From assembly GCA_003489165.1 (NCBI GenBank), contig DNJG01000021.1:1-11277 (forward strand): 11,277 nt of DNA, written 5' to 3'. The stretch comes from Nitrospinota bacterium (lineage in GTDB: Bacteria > Nitrospinota > Nitrospinia > UBA9942). The notes below the pieces were generated by a model. That model did no database searches. It was not told where the DNA came from and saw only the letters and a list, made by a program, of their open reading frames with translations. This document shows, in pieces, positions 1-6,954 of this stretch; within the stretch, counting starts at the first letter, position 1, and each line of letters starts with the position of its first letter. The position numbers were made by a program, and so were the translations under genes.

Positions 1-175
1 ACATCTTCTGATATGGAAAAAAGGAACAAAAAACTATCTTCCGCAAAAGATATATTTGTCTTTTCATCAATTATAAGCAGAATCTTCCTGTTATCATGCT
101 TATAATTGATGAAAAGACAAAAATATCTTTTGCGGAAGATAGTTTTTTGTTCCTTTTTTCCATATCAGAAGATGT
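1..175. repeat. Long fold-back inverted repeat at the window edge, probably artefactual
   Basis: Bases 1-79 are the reverse complement of bases 97-175, with a single mismatch (54 against 122) and a 17-nt loop at 80-96. The right arm lies inside a plausible coding sequence, whereas the left arm has no coding sense of its own. The most economical reading is that native sequence starts near base 80 and the left arm is a fold-back copy made during library preparation, amplification or assembly, as is often seen at contig edges. A genuine hairpin cannot be excluded from sequence alone. It should not be treated as a terminator: the arms are far too long and the structure lies at the start of the fragment. 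Confidence 0.85.
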
Positions 176-551
176 CATTTCCAAAATGCTTGTGGACGCC
201 GGTTTTGAAGTTATAAACAGGAGCTTTGTAAGAAATAAGATTGATTTAAAGGATTTAAAACAGGCTATAACAGGCGATGGCAAGATTGTATATAGCATAA
301 CAAAACCCTTCAATGCAGATATAGTGATACTCGGAATAGCAGGGGTGAAGGCTGAGACAGGAGGAGTAAAGGCAGAATTAAATACAAAGGTATATTCTGT
401 AAAAAAAGAGGCACTAATTGGTGAAAGAAATGAAATTACAAATGTCCTTACAACCGATAAGGCAATTGGAATTGCTCAATCCCTTCGTAATGCCGCAGAT
501 AAGGTTGCACCTGTCCTTATAGATTTTATCAAGAAAGAACTGGAGGGTTAA
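96..551 (+). CDS. C-terminal fragment of a CsgG/LpoB-like envelope protein (5' truncated)
   Basis: The frame ends at a TAA at 549-551 and stays open leftward to base 12. The ATG at 96 need not be the real start: the codons just upstream (81-95, reading NLPVI) continue naturally into MLIIDEK and make a beta strand typical of this fold. The native gene therefore probably began beyond the left edge and was cut at the fold-back junction. The visible part has an IDEK strand, a helix with DAGFEV, a GDGKIVYSITKPFNADIVILG segment, strands carrying KAELNTKVYSV, and a C-terminal amphipathic helix ending in VLIDFIKKEL. This order of strands and helices resembles the CsgG / LpoB / flagellar assembly T group of small periplasmic or lipoprotein domains. 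No membrane segment or lipobox is visible because the N-terminus is missing. The family assignment is by pattern only; the exact role is unknown. Confidence 0.5.
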   Translation: MLIIDEKTKISFAEDSFLFLFSISEDVISKMLVDAGFEVINRSFVRNKIDLKDLKQAITGDGKIVYSITKPFNADIVILGIAGVKAETGGVKAELNTKVYSVKKEALIGERNEITNVLTTDKAIGIAQSLRNAADKVAPVLIDFIKKELEG

Positions 552-639
552 AATAAGTAGGGTGGTATTTGCCCGCAGTCACAAGTCTGATTTGAATAAA
601 ATTAAGGTTCATTCGTAAAAAAGTTGACATGCTCATTTA

Positions 640-714
640 AAATCTGAAATCCTAAATTCTAAACAATACCCAATGACCGAAATCCAAATGTTCAAAACAA
701 AGGTTTAGAATTTA
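640..714. repeat. Intergenic inverted-repeat element upstream of mfd
   Basis: Within the 215-nt spacer before mfd, perfect 12-bp arms lie at 653-664 (TAAATTCTAAAC) and 703-714, enclosing 38 nt. The enclosed sequence contains CAATGACC and, further on, AAATGTTCAAA. Both words recur, on the complementary strand, in the element before the cstA-like gene at 10989-11111. This points to a dispersed family of AT-rich intergenic repeats that here precedes a gene start. Effects on transcription or RNA stability are possible but not shown. A perfect TTGACA lies just upstream at 624-629, but no convincing -10 box follows at normal spacing. Confidence 0.5.
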
Positions 715-766
715 ATTTAGCCTTTAACCTAAAATACGAAAGACCCAAAATAAATAACAAACTAGT

Positions 767-3700
767 ATGAATCTAAGGCCGAATGAAATTTTACAAAAAT
801 TGGATAATGGGGAAAGGTTATGCAGGATTGAAGGATTACGAGATTCATCTTCAAAGGCATTCTTTATAGCCCGCCTTTACCAAGCTACATCCAAACCTCT
901 TACCATAATTACAGCAGGGCAGGATGAGGCAGAGGGGTTACTTAGTGATATAAATATCTTCCTCAATTTAAACTCTGAACTCCAAACTCCGAACTCAAAA
1001 CTCTATTATTTCCCCCCATGGGAGACCCTTCCCTATGAGCCTATCTCACCCCATAAGGACATTTCGGGTGAAAGACTGAAAGTTTTGAGTTCTGTCATAG
1101 AATCGGATGGGAAATTTATTTTGCTGACACCTGTTGAGTCTATTATTCAGAGGATTATTCCAAAAGATGTTTTAATAGATGCCATTTTAAAGTTTAGTGT
1201 GGGAGATTCACTTGAGAGAGATATTATCTCAGAATATCTTATAACCGGAGGATATAAAAACTCGGATATAGTTGAGGATAAGGGAGAATTTAGTATCAGG
1301 GGGGGGATACTTGATGTGTATCCGCCTGACTCTGACAACCCGTTCCGTATAGAATTTATGGGAGATGAGATTGAATCCATCCGTGAATTTGACTCAGCTA
1401 CCCAGAGGTCAATAAAGGATGTGAAGGAGATAAAAATTGTCCCTGCAAGGGAACTGATAATTACAGAAGACAGAATACAGAAGGCAAAAGACAGAAATAT
1501 TAAAATCATTACAGAGAGAATTAAAGCCGGATTATCCATCCCAGGAATTGAGAGATTGGCTCCATATTTCTATGAAAATATGGATACTTTATTTGATTAT
1601 GTCCCCTCTGACGCAATTGTCATTTTGGATGAGCCGTCTTATGTCCATAAAAAGATAGAGGACTTTTGGCAGTTGATAGAGAAGGAATATGAGCAGTCTA
1701 TACAGAGGAAAGAGTCGTCTCCCTTGCCTGCAAAACTCTATATACCGGAAGATGAGTTAAAGGCAAGATTAGAGGCAGGTATTACTATTCAATTGGCAAC
1801 CTTAAGTCTTTCAGAGGAAACAATCCCCCCCCTCCCCCCTTTGCTAAAGGGGGGAATGGGGGAATTTGATATTAAACCTGTAGAACAATTTAAGGGGAAT
1901 TTTGACCTGTTCTTAGAAGGTATAAATAAATGGTTAGGTGATGGATTCAGGATAATTATTATAACCCATACTGATGGGCAGGCTGAGAGGTTAAAGGAGA
2001 TACTATCTGAGAATGAATTGGGAGCTGAGATTAAATGCGGAGTGTGGAATGCGGAATGTGGAATCAACTCCGAACTCCAAACTCCGAACTCCAAACTTAT
2101 TATTATTGTTGGAAAGTTATCAAAGGGCATTGTTATCCCTCCTGAAAAATTGGTATTCATCACTGAAGAGGATATATTTGGACCGTCAAGAAAGTTAAAA
2201 AGAGAGAAGAGGGCAAAGAGGGAGAGTTTCAGTATAGGTTTGGGAGATTTAAAGATTGGCGATTATGTGGTTCATGTGGATTATGGAATAGGGCAATATA
2301 TAGGGACAAAGGATATAAGTGCAGACGGGGTATTTGAGGAGTTTCTTGATATAGAGTTTGCGGATAGTGAGAAGCTCTATATCCCTATGGAGAAATTAAA
2401 ATTTATACAAAAATATACAGGTAGCGGAGGCGTTACCCCCCCGCTTGATAAATTGGGAGGGACTTCGTGGGCAAAGACGAAAGAGAGGATAAAGAAATCC
2501 ATAAGGGAAATGGCAAGAGACCTGCTCAAAATTTATGCCACACGGGAGATTGTCAAGGGTTTTGCCTTTACACCTGATGCACACTGGCACAGGGAGTTTG
2601 CAGATTCATTTGAATATATGGAGACAGAAGACCAGTTGCAGGCTATTCAGGATGTAATTGGTGATATGGAAAAGGATAAGCCTATGGACAGGCTCATCTG
2701 TGGTGATGTAGGGTATGGCAAGACAGAGGTGGCAATGAGGGCGGCATTCAAATCTGTATTTGACGGCAAGCAGGTTGCCTTTCTTGTCCCCACTACCATC
2801 CTTGCCCAGCAGCATTTCCAGACATTTACCGATAGGTTTCATTTGTTCCCGATGAAAATAGATGTCTTAAGCCGATTCAAGACGAAGAGAGAGCAGGAGA
2901 AAATCATAAAAGGGCTTGAAGAGGGGAGTATAGATGTTGTGATAGGAACCCATAGGATGCTTCAGAAGGATATAAAATTTAAGGATATTGGGCTGCTCAT
3001 CATAGATGAGGAGCAGAGATTTGGTGTTACACATAAGGAGAAACTGAAAAAATTGAGAGAGAGTGTGGATGTCTTAACACTTACGGCTACACCGATTCCA
3101 AGGACACTCCATATGTCATTTATGGGTGTGAGAGATTTGAGCGTCATAGAGACACCGCCTCAGAACAGGCTTGCCATAAAGACATTTGTAAGACAATTCG
3201 GTGACGAGATTATAAAGCGGGCGATAATGAGGGAGATGGACAGAGAGGGGCAGACCTTCTTTGTCCACAACAGGGTGGAGAGCATATATCCTATGGCAAA
3301 GTATCTGCAGGGCATTATTCCAAATATCAGGTTAGGAATTATTCATGGGCAGATGAATGAGAGGGATATGGAAGATGTGATGCTCAAGTTTATAAACGGG
3401 GAGTATGATGTGCTTTTGTGTACTACAATAATTGAGTCGGGGCTTGACATACCTGCAGCAAATACAATCATAATTAACCGTGCCGATAAGCTGGGGCTGG
3501 CACAGCTCTATCAGTTGAGGGGGAGGGTCGGGAGGGAGAGGCACCAGGCATATGCATATCTACTCATACCGGGTGAGGAAGTCCTATCAGAGACTGCGAG
3601 GAAGAGGCTTTTGGCTATTGAGGAGTTAAGCGACCTGGGTGCCGGGTTTAAGCTTGCGGCGAGGGATATGGAGATAAGGGGTGCAGGAAATATCCTCGGG

Positions 3701-4246
3701 GATGCACAGTCAGGGCATATATCGGCAGTAGGGTTTGACCTGTACTGTAAGCTGATGGAGGAGACTGTCAAGGAGCTTAAAGGCGAGCCGCCGGAGGAGT
3801 CTATAGAGCCTTCTATGAGATTGAGCATGAAGGGGTATATACCCAAAGAATATATATCCGACCTTAATCAGAGGCTTGATATATATAAGAGGATTGATAT
3901 GCTGGAAAGGGTGGAAGATGTCGGCAGATTGAAGGATGAGTTATTAGACAGATATGGCAGTATGCCCGAACCTGTTGATGTCCTTCTCTCCACTGTAGAA
4001 TTAAAGATACTTTCAAAGAATCTCAAAATTGAAAAGGTGGATATGTCAGGGGATATAATAACCCTTACCTTTAACAAGGGGACACCAATTTCTGCTGAAA
4101 GAATTATGGAGTTTGTTAAAAAAGACAAACGGGGAATAAGATTTCTGTCGGAGGATACTATTCAGCTCTCCATTAGTAACGGCAACTGGAGAAAGAGGTA
4201 TGCCGATATAAAAAATAACTTGCAGGTGCTCTTCACAGCGTGTTAA
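767..4246 (+). CDS. mfd: Transcription-repair coupling factor Mfd
   Basis: Mfd is an ATP-driven DNA translocase. It displaces RNA polymerase stalled at DNA damage and recruits UvrA for nucleotide excision repair. The 1159 residues match the family length (about 1150). The UvrB-like N-terminal module carries the hallmark PPWETLPYE followed by SPHKDISGERL. The CarD-like RNA-polymerase-binding domain begins near residue 498 (GDYVVHVDYGIGQ), followed by the conserved PLDKLGG..W linker at 559-568. The translocase has Walker A GDVGYGKT (646-653), DEEQ (747-750), TATPIPRT (773-780) and QLRGRVGR (916-923), then the C-terminal TRCF domain. Start: ATG at 767, with no clear Shine-Dalgarno sequence. Three low-complexity, repeat-derived segments are translated in frame at residues 69-79, 353-367 and 423-444. 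All lie outside the catalytic motor, the last two in the variable region before the CarD-like domain. It is the first gene of a tight operon with two SurA-like genes. All core motifs look intact. Confidence 0.98.
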   Translation: MNLRPNEILQKLDNGERLCRIEGLRDSSSKAFFIARLYQATSKPLTIITAGQDEAEGLLSDINIFLNLNSELQTPNSKLYYFPPWETLPYEPISPHKDISGERLKVLSSVIESDGKFILLTPVESIIQRIIPKDVLIDAILKFSVGDSLERDIISEYLITGGYKNSDIVEDKGEFSIRGGILDVYPPDSDNPFRIEFMGDEIESIREFDSATQRSIKDVKEIKIVPARELIITEDRIQKAKDRNIKIITERIKAGLSIPGIERLAPYFYENMDTLFDYVPSDAIVILDEPSYVHKKIEDFWQLIEKEYEQSIQRKESSPLPAKLYIPEDELKARLEAGITIQLATLSLSEETIPPLPPLLKGGMGEFDIKPVEQFKGNFDLFLEGINKWLGDGFRIIIITHTDGQAERLKEILSENELGAEIKCGVWNAECGINSELQTPNSKLIIIVGKLSKGIVIPPEKLVFITEEDIFGPSRKLKREKRAKRESFSIGLGDLKIGDYVVHVDYGIGQYIGTKDISADGVFEEFLDIEFADSEKLYIPMEKLKFIQKYTGSGGVTPPLDKLGGTSWAKTKERIKKSIREMARDLLKIYATREIVKGFAFTPDAHWHREFADSFEYMETEDQLQAIQDVIGDMEKDKPMDRLICGDVGYGKTEVAMRAAFKSVFDGKQVAFLVPTTILAQQHFQTFTDRFHLFPMKIDVLSRFKTKREQEKIIKGLEEGSIDVVIGTHRMLQKDIKFKDIGLLIIDEEQRFGVTHKEKLKKLRESVDVLTLTATPIPRTLHMSFMGVRDLSVIETPPQNRLAIKTFVRQFGDEIIKRAIMREMDREGQTFFVHNRVESIYPMAKYLQGIIPNIRLGIIHGQMNERDMEDVMLKFINGEYDVLLCTTIIESGLDIPAANTIIINRADKLGLAQLYQLRGRVGRERHQAYAYLLIPGEEVLSETARKRLLAIEELSDLGAGFKLAARDMEIRGAGNILGDAQSGHISAVGFDLYCKLMEETVKELKGEPPEESIEPSMRLSMKGYIPKEYISDLNQRLDIYKRIDMLERVEDVGRLKDELLDRYGSMPEPVDVLLSTVELKILSKNLKIEKVDMSGDIITLTFNKGTPISAERIMEFVKKDKRGIRFLSEDTIQLSISNGNWRKRYADIKNNLQVLFTAC
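971..1003 (+). repeat. In-frame repeat copy 1 in mfd (encodes NSELQTPNSKL)
   Basis: This 33-nt stretch matches 2066-2098 at 30 of 33 positions, and both copies are read in the same frame as NSELQTPNSKL (residues 69-79 here). It is a run of near-identical units of the type AACTCCGAACTCCA. Two almost identical undecapeptides about 365 residues apart in unrelated parts of Mfd are best explained by insertion of a dispersed repeat, not by protein homology. Confidence 0.75.
1825..1862. repeat. C/G-run palindrome inserted in frame in mfd
   Basis: A strong hairpin sits inside the coding sequence. C6TTT at 1834-1842 pairs with AAAG6 at 1846-1854 around a 3-nt loop, and a second C run (1825-1832) pairs with the G run at 1858-1862. 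It is translated as the proline/glycine-rich stretch PPLPPLLKGGMG (residues 354-365). Peptides of the PPLPPLLKGG type arise from a well-known class of dispersed palindromes in several bacterial phyla; naming that class is from memory. The segment lies in the poorly conserved region before the CarD-like domain, where an extra loop should be tolerated. Confidence 0.75.
2033..2098. repeat. Imperfect hairpin repeat in frame in mfd, containing repeat copy 2
   Basis: The left half is built of GCGGAGTGTGGAAT-like units and the right half of CCGAACTCCAAACT-like units. The reverse complement of the right half follows the same short-unit rhythm as the left, so the block can form an imperfect stem. It is translated as residues 423-444, ending in NSELQTPNSKL, the same undecapeptide as at 971-1003. 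The cysteine- and asparagine-rich composition differs from the flanking Mfd sequence, supporting a late in-frame insertion. Confidence 0.7.
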
Positions 4247-4255
4247 TTTGAAAAA

Positions 4256-5260
4256 ATGGATAGAAGACAGAAGACAAAAACAAGTAGTCAGTATGCAGTA
4301 GTCAGTATGCAGAAAAAGACTATATACTGCTTACTGCTTACTGCTTACTGCTTACTGTCTTTCACTGCTTGTCAGAAGGCATCGGAGCCTCCTCCTGTAA
4401 AAAAAGCGATAAAGATTGTTGCAGTTATAAATGACGAAAAGATAACAGAGGATGAATTTGAAAAGGAATTTTCAGTTTTAAGGAAGAAGCAGGATACAGA
4501 CGATACGGTTGAGAGAGAACAGTTAAAAACACTCAGAAAGAATCTGCTGGAACAGTTTATTGAAAAGAGACTGCTTTTACAGGAGGTAAAGAGGTCAGAC
4601 ATATCAATTACAGACAGGGAACTGGATGGTGCGGTGAAAAAGATGACCGATGGTTATCCGCCGGGTGCATTGGAGGGGATGCTCAAAAATGAGAAAATCA
4701 GCATGGCGGAATGGAAGGGAAAGATTAGAGAGAATATACTCATTGAAAGACTTGTAGCCAATAAGTATAGGGGGAGTTTTGATGTCAGCGATAAAGAGAT
4801 TGACTCTTATTATAAGTCCAATACAAAGGATTTTATAAAACCACTCAAAGTCCATGCCCTGCAGATTGTTGTAAAGAATGAGGAGGAGGCAATCAATGTC
4901 CGTTCAGAACTCCTCAGTGGAAAGGATTTTGAAAAAATCGCAAAAGAGAAATCCATCGGGCTTGAGGCGGAAAAAGGGGGGGACCTCGGTTTTTTTAGTG
5001 AGGGGCAGATGCCTCAGGAGTTTGATAGTGCAATATTTAAACTGAAAGTTGGAGAGATAAGCCATCCGGTTAAAACCTCTTACGGCTACCATATATTTAA
5101 ATTGATAGAGAGGAAGGAGCCAAATAAGATAGACCCTGCTGAAGCAAAGGAAAACATAAGAAGGATATTAATAAAAGATAAATACGGGGAGGCATTGAAA
5201 AAGCTGATATCCTCCCTCAGAGATAATGCAAAGATAGAGATATATGAAGACAAAATATAG
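4256..5260 (+). CDS. SurA/PrsA-like parvulin peptidyl-prolyl isomerase, predicted lipoprotein
   Basis: This is a periplasmic, membrane-anchored folding factor that would isomerise X-Pro bonds or hold outer-membrane proteins. From the first ATG it has 334 residues, but a second ATG at 4307 (Met18) gives a cleaner lipoprotein signal: MQKKT, then hydrophobic IYCLLLTAYCLLSF, then the lipobox-like FTAC with Cys39 as the predicted lipidated residue. Neither ATG has a good Shine-Dalgarno sequence, so the start is open. A SurA-type N-terminal helical region covers about residues 50-190. A single rotamase domain covers about 196-287, with VHALQIVV (H200), GGDLGFF (241-247) and YGYHIFKL (H279) as parvulin signature positions. 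The gene begins 9 nt after mfd and overlaps the next SurA-like gene by 17 nt, so the three are probably co-transcribed. Its signal-peptide codons lie within a 7-nt-periodic repeat. The fold assignment is secure; the client proteins are unknown. Confidence 0.92.
   Translation: MDRRQKTKTSSQYAVVSMQKKTIYCLLLTAYCLLSFTACQKASEPPPVKKAIKIVAVINDEKITEDEFEKEFSVLRKKQDTDDTVEREQLKTLRKNLLEQFIEKRLLLQEVKRSDISITDRELDGAVKKMTDGYPPGALEGMLKNEKISMAEWKGKIRENILIERLVANKYRGSFDVSDKEIDSYYKSNTKDFIKPLKVHALQIVVKNEEEAINVRSELLSGKDFEKIAKEKSIGLEAEKGGDLGFFSEGQMPQEFDSAIFKLKVGEISHPVKTSYGYHIFKLIERKEPNKIDPAEAKENIRRILIKDKYGEALKKLISSLRDNAKIEIYEDKI
4283..4357. repeat. 7-nt-periodic hairpin repeat forming the start and signal peptide of the parvulin lipoprotein
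   Basis: The left arm is two tandem copies of AGTAGTCAGTATGC (4283-4310) plus AG. The right arm is four copies of TACTGCT (4325-4352) plus TACTG. The reverse complement of the left arm aligns with the right arm at roughly 24 of 30 positions with a 7-nt rhythm, leaving a loop at about 4313-4324. The left arm supplies the ATG at 4307. The right arm reads as YCLLLTAYCLL, the hydrophobic core of the signal peptide. Because the unit is 7 nt, three units make 21 nt, and every reading frame gives a cyclic permutation of YCLLLTA with no stop codon. Confidence 0.8.
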
Positions 5261-6221
5261 AAGTCAGAAGTTAGTAGGAGCTGTGTTTCTATTTTATTTA
5301 CTGTTCACTGTATATGCTGATGCAAAGGTTATTGATAAAATTGCGGCGAGGGTGAATGGCGATATCATATTGATGAGTGAGGTCAAGGGAAAGAGTTTCA
5401 TGGTTTTACTTGATATGCGCAGCAGGGATAAAGATTTAAAGGACGATGATATTTATAGAGTAGAGAAAGAGGTTTTAAATGAGATGGTTGAAGAGAGGCT
5501 CATGCTTCAGTTTGCCGAGGATAACAATATAAAGGTTTCAGATGAAGAGATAAAGTCAGCCATTGAGGATATAAAAAAACAGAATAGTTTTACAGATGAA
5601 ATGCTGGAGAAGGAGCTTAATAAAGAGAATATAACGCTTAATGATTATAAAGAGAGATTAAGGGCTCAGATTACTGTTTCAAAGGTTATCAACTATGAGG
5701 TCAGGTCTAAGATTCAGGTTGATGAGAAGGATGTAAAAAAATATTATGATGAGCACCGAGACGAGTTTGCAACACCTGAAGAAATAAGGGTGAGGCATAT
5801 AATGTTTGCATATAGTGAGGACATGGATAGCCAGAAAAAAGAGACCATAAAAAATAAGGCAGTTGATATTTTGAACAGAATCAGGCAAGGCGAAGATTTT
5901 GCCAGTCTTGCCTCTATGTATTCTGAAGATGCATCGGCAAAAAATGGGGGAGACCTCGGATATTTTACTAAAGGGAAGATGATAAAGGTTTTTGAAGACA
6001 CTGCCTTTGCTTTAAAAAAAGGTGAGGTGAGTGATGTGATAAAAACATCCTTTGGGTTTCATATCTTAAAGTATGAAGACAGAAGGGAATCCGGCTTCAA
6101 GACACTTGAAGATGTTTCAAGGGAAATAGAAAGAAGGATTTTTAATGAGAAGATAAAATCTCTCAAAGATACATGGGTTAAGAAGATGAGAGAAAAGGCA
6201 TTTATAGAAATACTTTATTGA
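5244..6221 (+). CDS. surA: SurA-like periplasmic chaperone / peptidyl-prolyl cis-trans isomerase
   Basis: SurA escorts unfolded outer-membrane proteins through the periplasm to the BAM complex. The 325 residues begin with a Sec signal peptide: a basic MKTKYRSQK, a hydrophobic core at about 11-24, and a likely cleavage after ADA at 25-27. The mature protein starts with KVIDKIAARVNGDIILMSEV, the classic SurA N-terminal signature. A long charged helical region follows, then one parvulin rotamase domain at about 180-280 with VRHIMF (H185), GGDLGYF (235-241) and FGFHILKY (H273). E. coli SurA has two rotamase domains and is about 430 residues; one-domain forms are common in other phyla. The ATG lies inside the end of the preceding gene (17-nt overlap), suggesting coupled translation. 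It ends 3 nt before the convergent COQ7-like gene, leaving no room for a terminator hairpin. It is a paralogue-like partner of the upstream lipoprotein, not a duplicate in sequence. Confidence 0.92.
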   Translation: MKTKYRSQKLVGAVFLFYLLFTVYADAKVIDKIAARVNGDIILMSEVKGKSFMVLLDMRSRDKDLKDDDIYRVEKEVLNEMVEERLMLQFAEDNNIKVSDEEIKSAIEDIKKQNSFTDEMLEKELNKENITLNDYKERLRAQITVSKVINYEVRSKIQVDEKDVKKYYDEHRDEFATPEEIRVRHIMFAYSEDMDSQKKETIKNKAVDILNRIRQGEDFASLASMYSEDASAKNGGDLGYFTKGKMIKVFEDTAFALKKGEVSDVIKTSFGFHILKYEDRRESGFKTLEDVSREIERRIFNEKIKSLKDTWVKKMREKAFIEILY

Positions 6222-6224
6222 TAC

Positions 6225-6767
6225 CTATGTTTTATCCGATTGCAGGAGCATTTTCCATCGACTGATATGTCCGTATTCATCAGATTGATTCTTTTCAATT
6301 GCCTTACGGGTATCCTCATCCCAACCTACTGTTTTGAGAAGTTCGTCATAGTGGTGGACAGCTTTTGTCTCTACCCAAATACCAGTCTTGAGAATTGCCT
6401 TACTGCCAATCAGGCGTGAGGAAAAACCAAATATAAAACCTACAATCCAATAGAACCACCTAAATTTACTTGGCCTCCAGCCATATTCAAAAATCTTGAC
6501 CTCATAATCTTGATAGTGAGTCATCTCATTACACATTGCAGTGATTAATTGCAGATTAAGCTCACACGCCTTTTTCGTGATCTGAAACTTGTAGATATTG
6601 ATTGCCATTAATTCCAGGGTATGTAAAGTGAGTAATCCCTTCTTGATGCCTTTCAATCTTGCTAAAGGCATCTCCTGCCCCCGCATCTTGAAATCCTCAA
6701 TCCCCATCTGGGGTCGTATTATTGAGGTATCGTATCTATTTGTTACCTTTTGTTTGTGATTGTCCAT
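6225..6767 (-). CDS. COQ7-like ferritin-fold di-iron protein
   Basis: The 180-residue protein has the six carboxylate/histidine ligands expected of a COQ7-type di-iron four-helix bundle. These are E52 (helix with LELMAINIYKFQ), the E81-x-x-H84 motif (NEMTHYQDYE), E133 (WVETKAVHHYDELL) and E164-x-x-H167 (DEYGHISRW). COQ7 proteins are membrane-bound monooxygenases that hydroxylate demethoxyubiquinone; the hydrophobic stretch at about 104-115 (WFYWIVGFIFGF) fits interfacial membrane binding. The N-terminal 40 residues are polar and not recognisable. Whether this protein hydroxylates a quinone, acts on another substrate or serves in oxygen or redox sensing cannot be read from the sequence, and no other quinone genes are in view. 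It is convergent with the SurA-like gene (3-nt gap) and divergent from the VIT-like gene across 187 nt. The ATG at 6767 has no evident Shine-Dalgarno sequence. Confidence 0.8.
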   Translation of the reverse strand: MDNHKQKVTNRYDTSIIRPQMGIEDFKMRGQEMPLARLKGIKKGLLTLHTLELMAINIYKFQITKKACELNLQLITAMCNEMTHYQDYEVKIFEYGWRPSKFRWFYWIVGFIFGFSSRLIGSKAILKTGIWVETKAVHHYDELLKTVGWDEDTRKAIEKNQSDEYGHISRWKMLLQSDKT

Positions 6768-6954
6768 GTCAAAATGGTAATAAATTATTCTTCATCGTAT
6801 TAATATATTAAATCATCAAAAAGAGGTTGTCAAAAAGAAAAACTTTACTCGCTTCTTTTCCCCCTTGTTTTATGCTATCTTATGAGTAATTTATGGCTAA
6901 CTTTTACCCACTCACTTCCACTAAGAGCTTTAATACTTTACTAAAATTATAATA

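Noticed and set aside
71..313. Minus-strand ORF over the first gene and other antisense ORFs inside mfd, the parvulins, hisZ and purA
   Set aside because: They mirror strongly supported genes, have no recognisable domains, and the first one depends on the fold-back artefact.
624..650. Perfect TTGACA (624-629) as an mfd promoter
   Set aside because: The only -10 candidate near it is TGAAAT at 645-650 with a 15-nt spacer; better boxes are at the wrong distance. Not strong enough to call.
2438..2461. CCCCCC...GGGAGGG stretch in mfd, read as PPLDKLGG, taken at first as another palindromic insertion
   Set aside because: Mfd proteins generally carry a P-L-x-K-L-G-G...W linker just after the CarD-like domain, so this is native conserved coding sequence despite its hairpin look.
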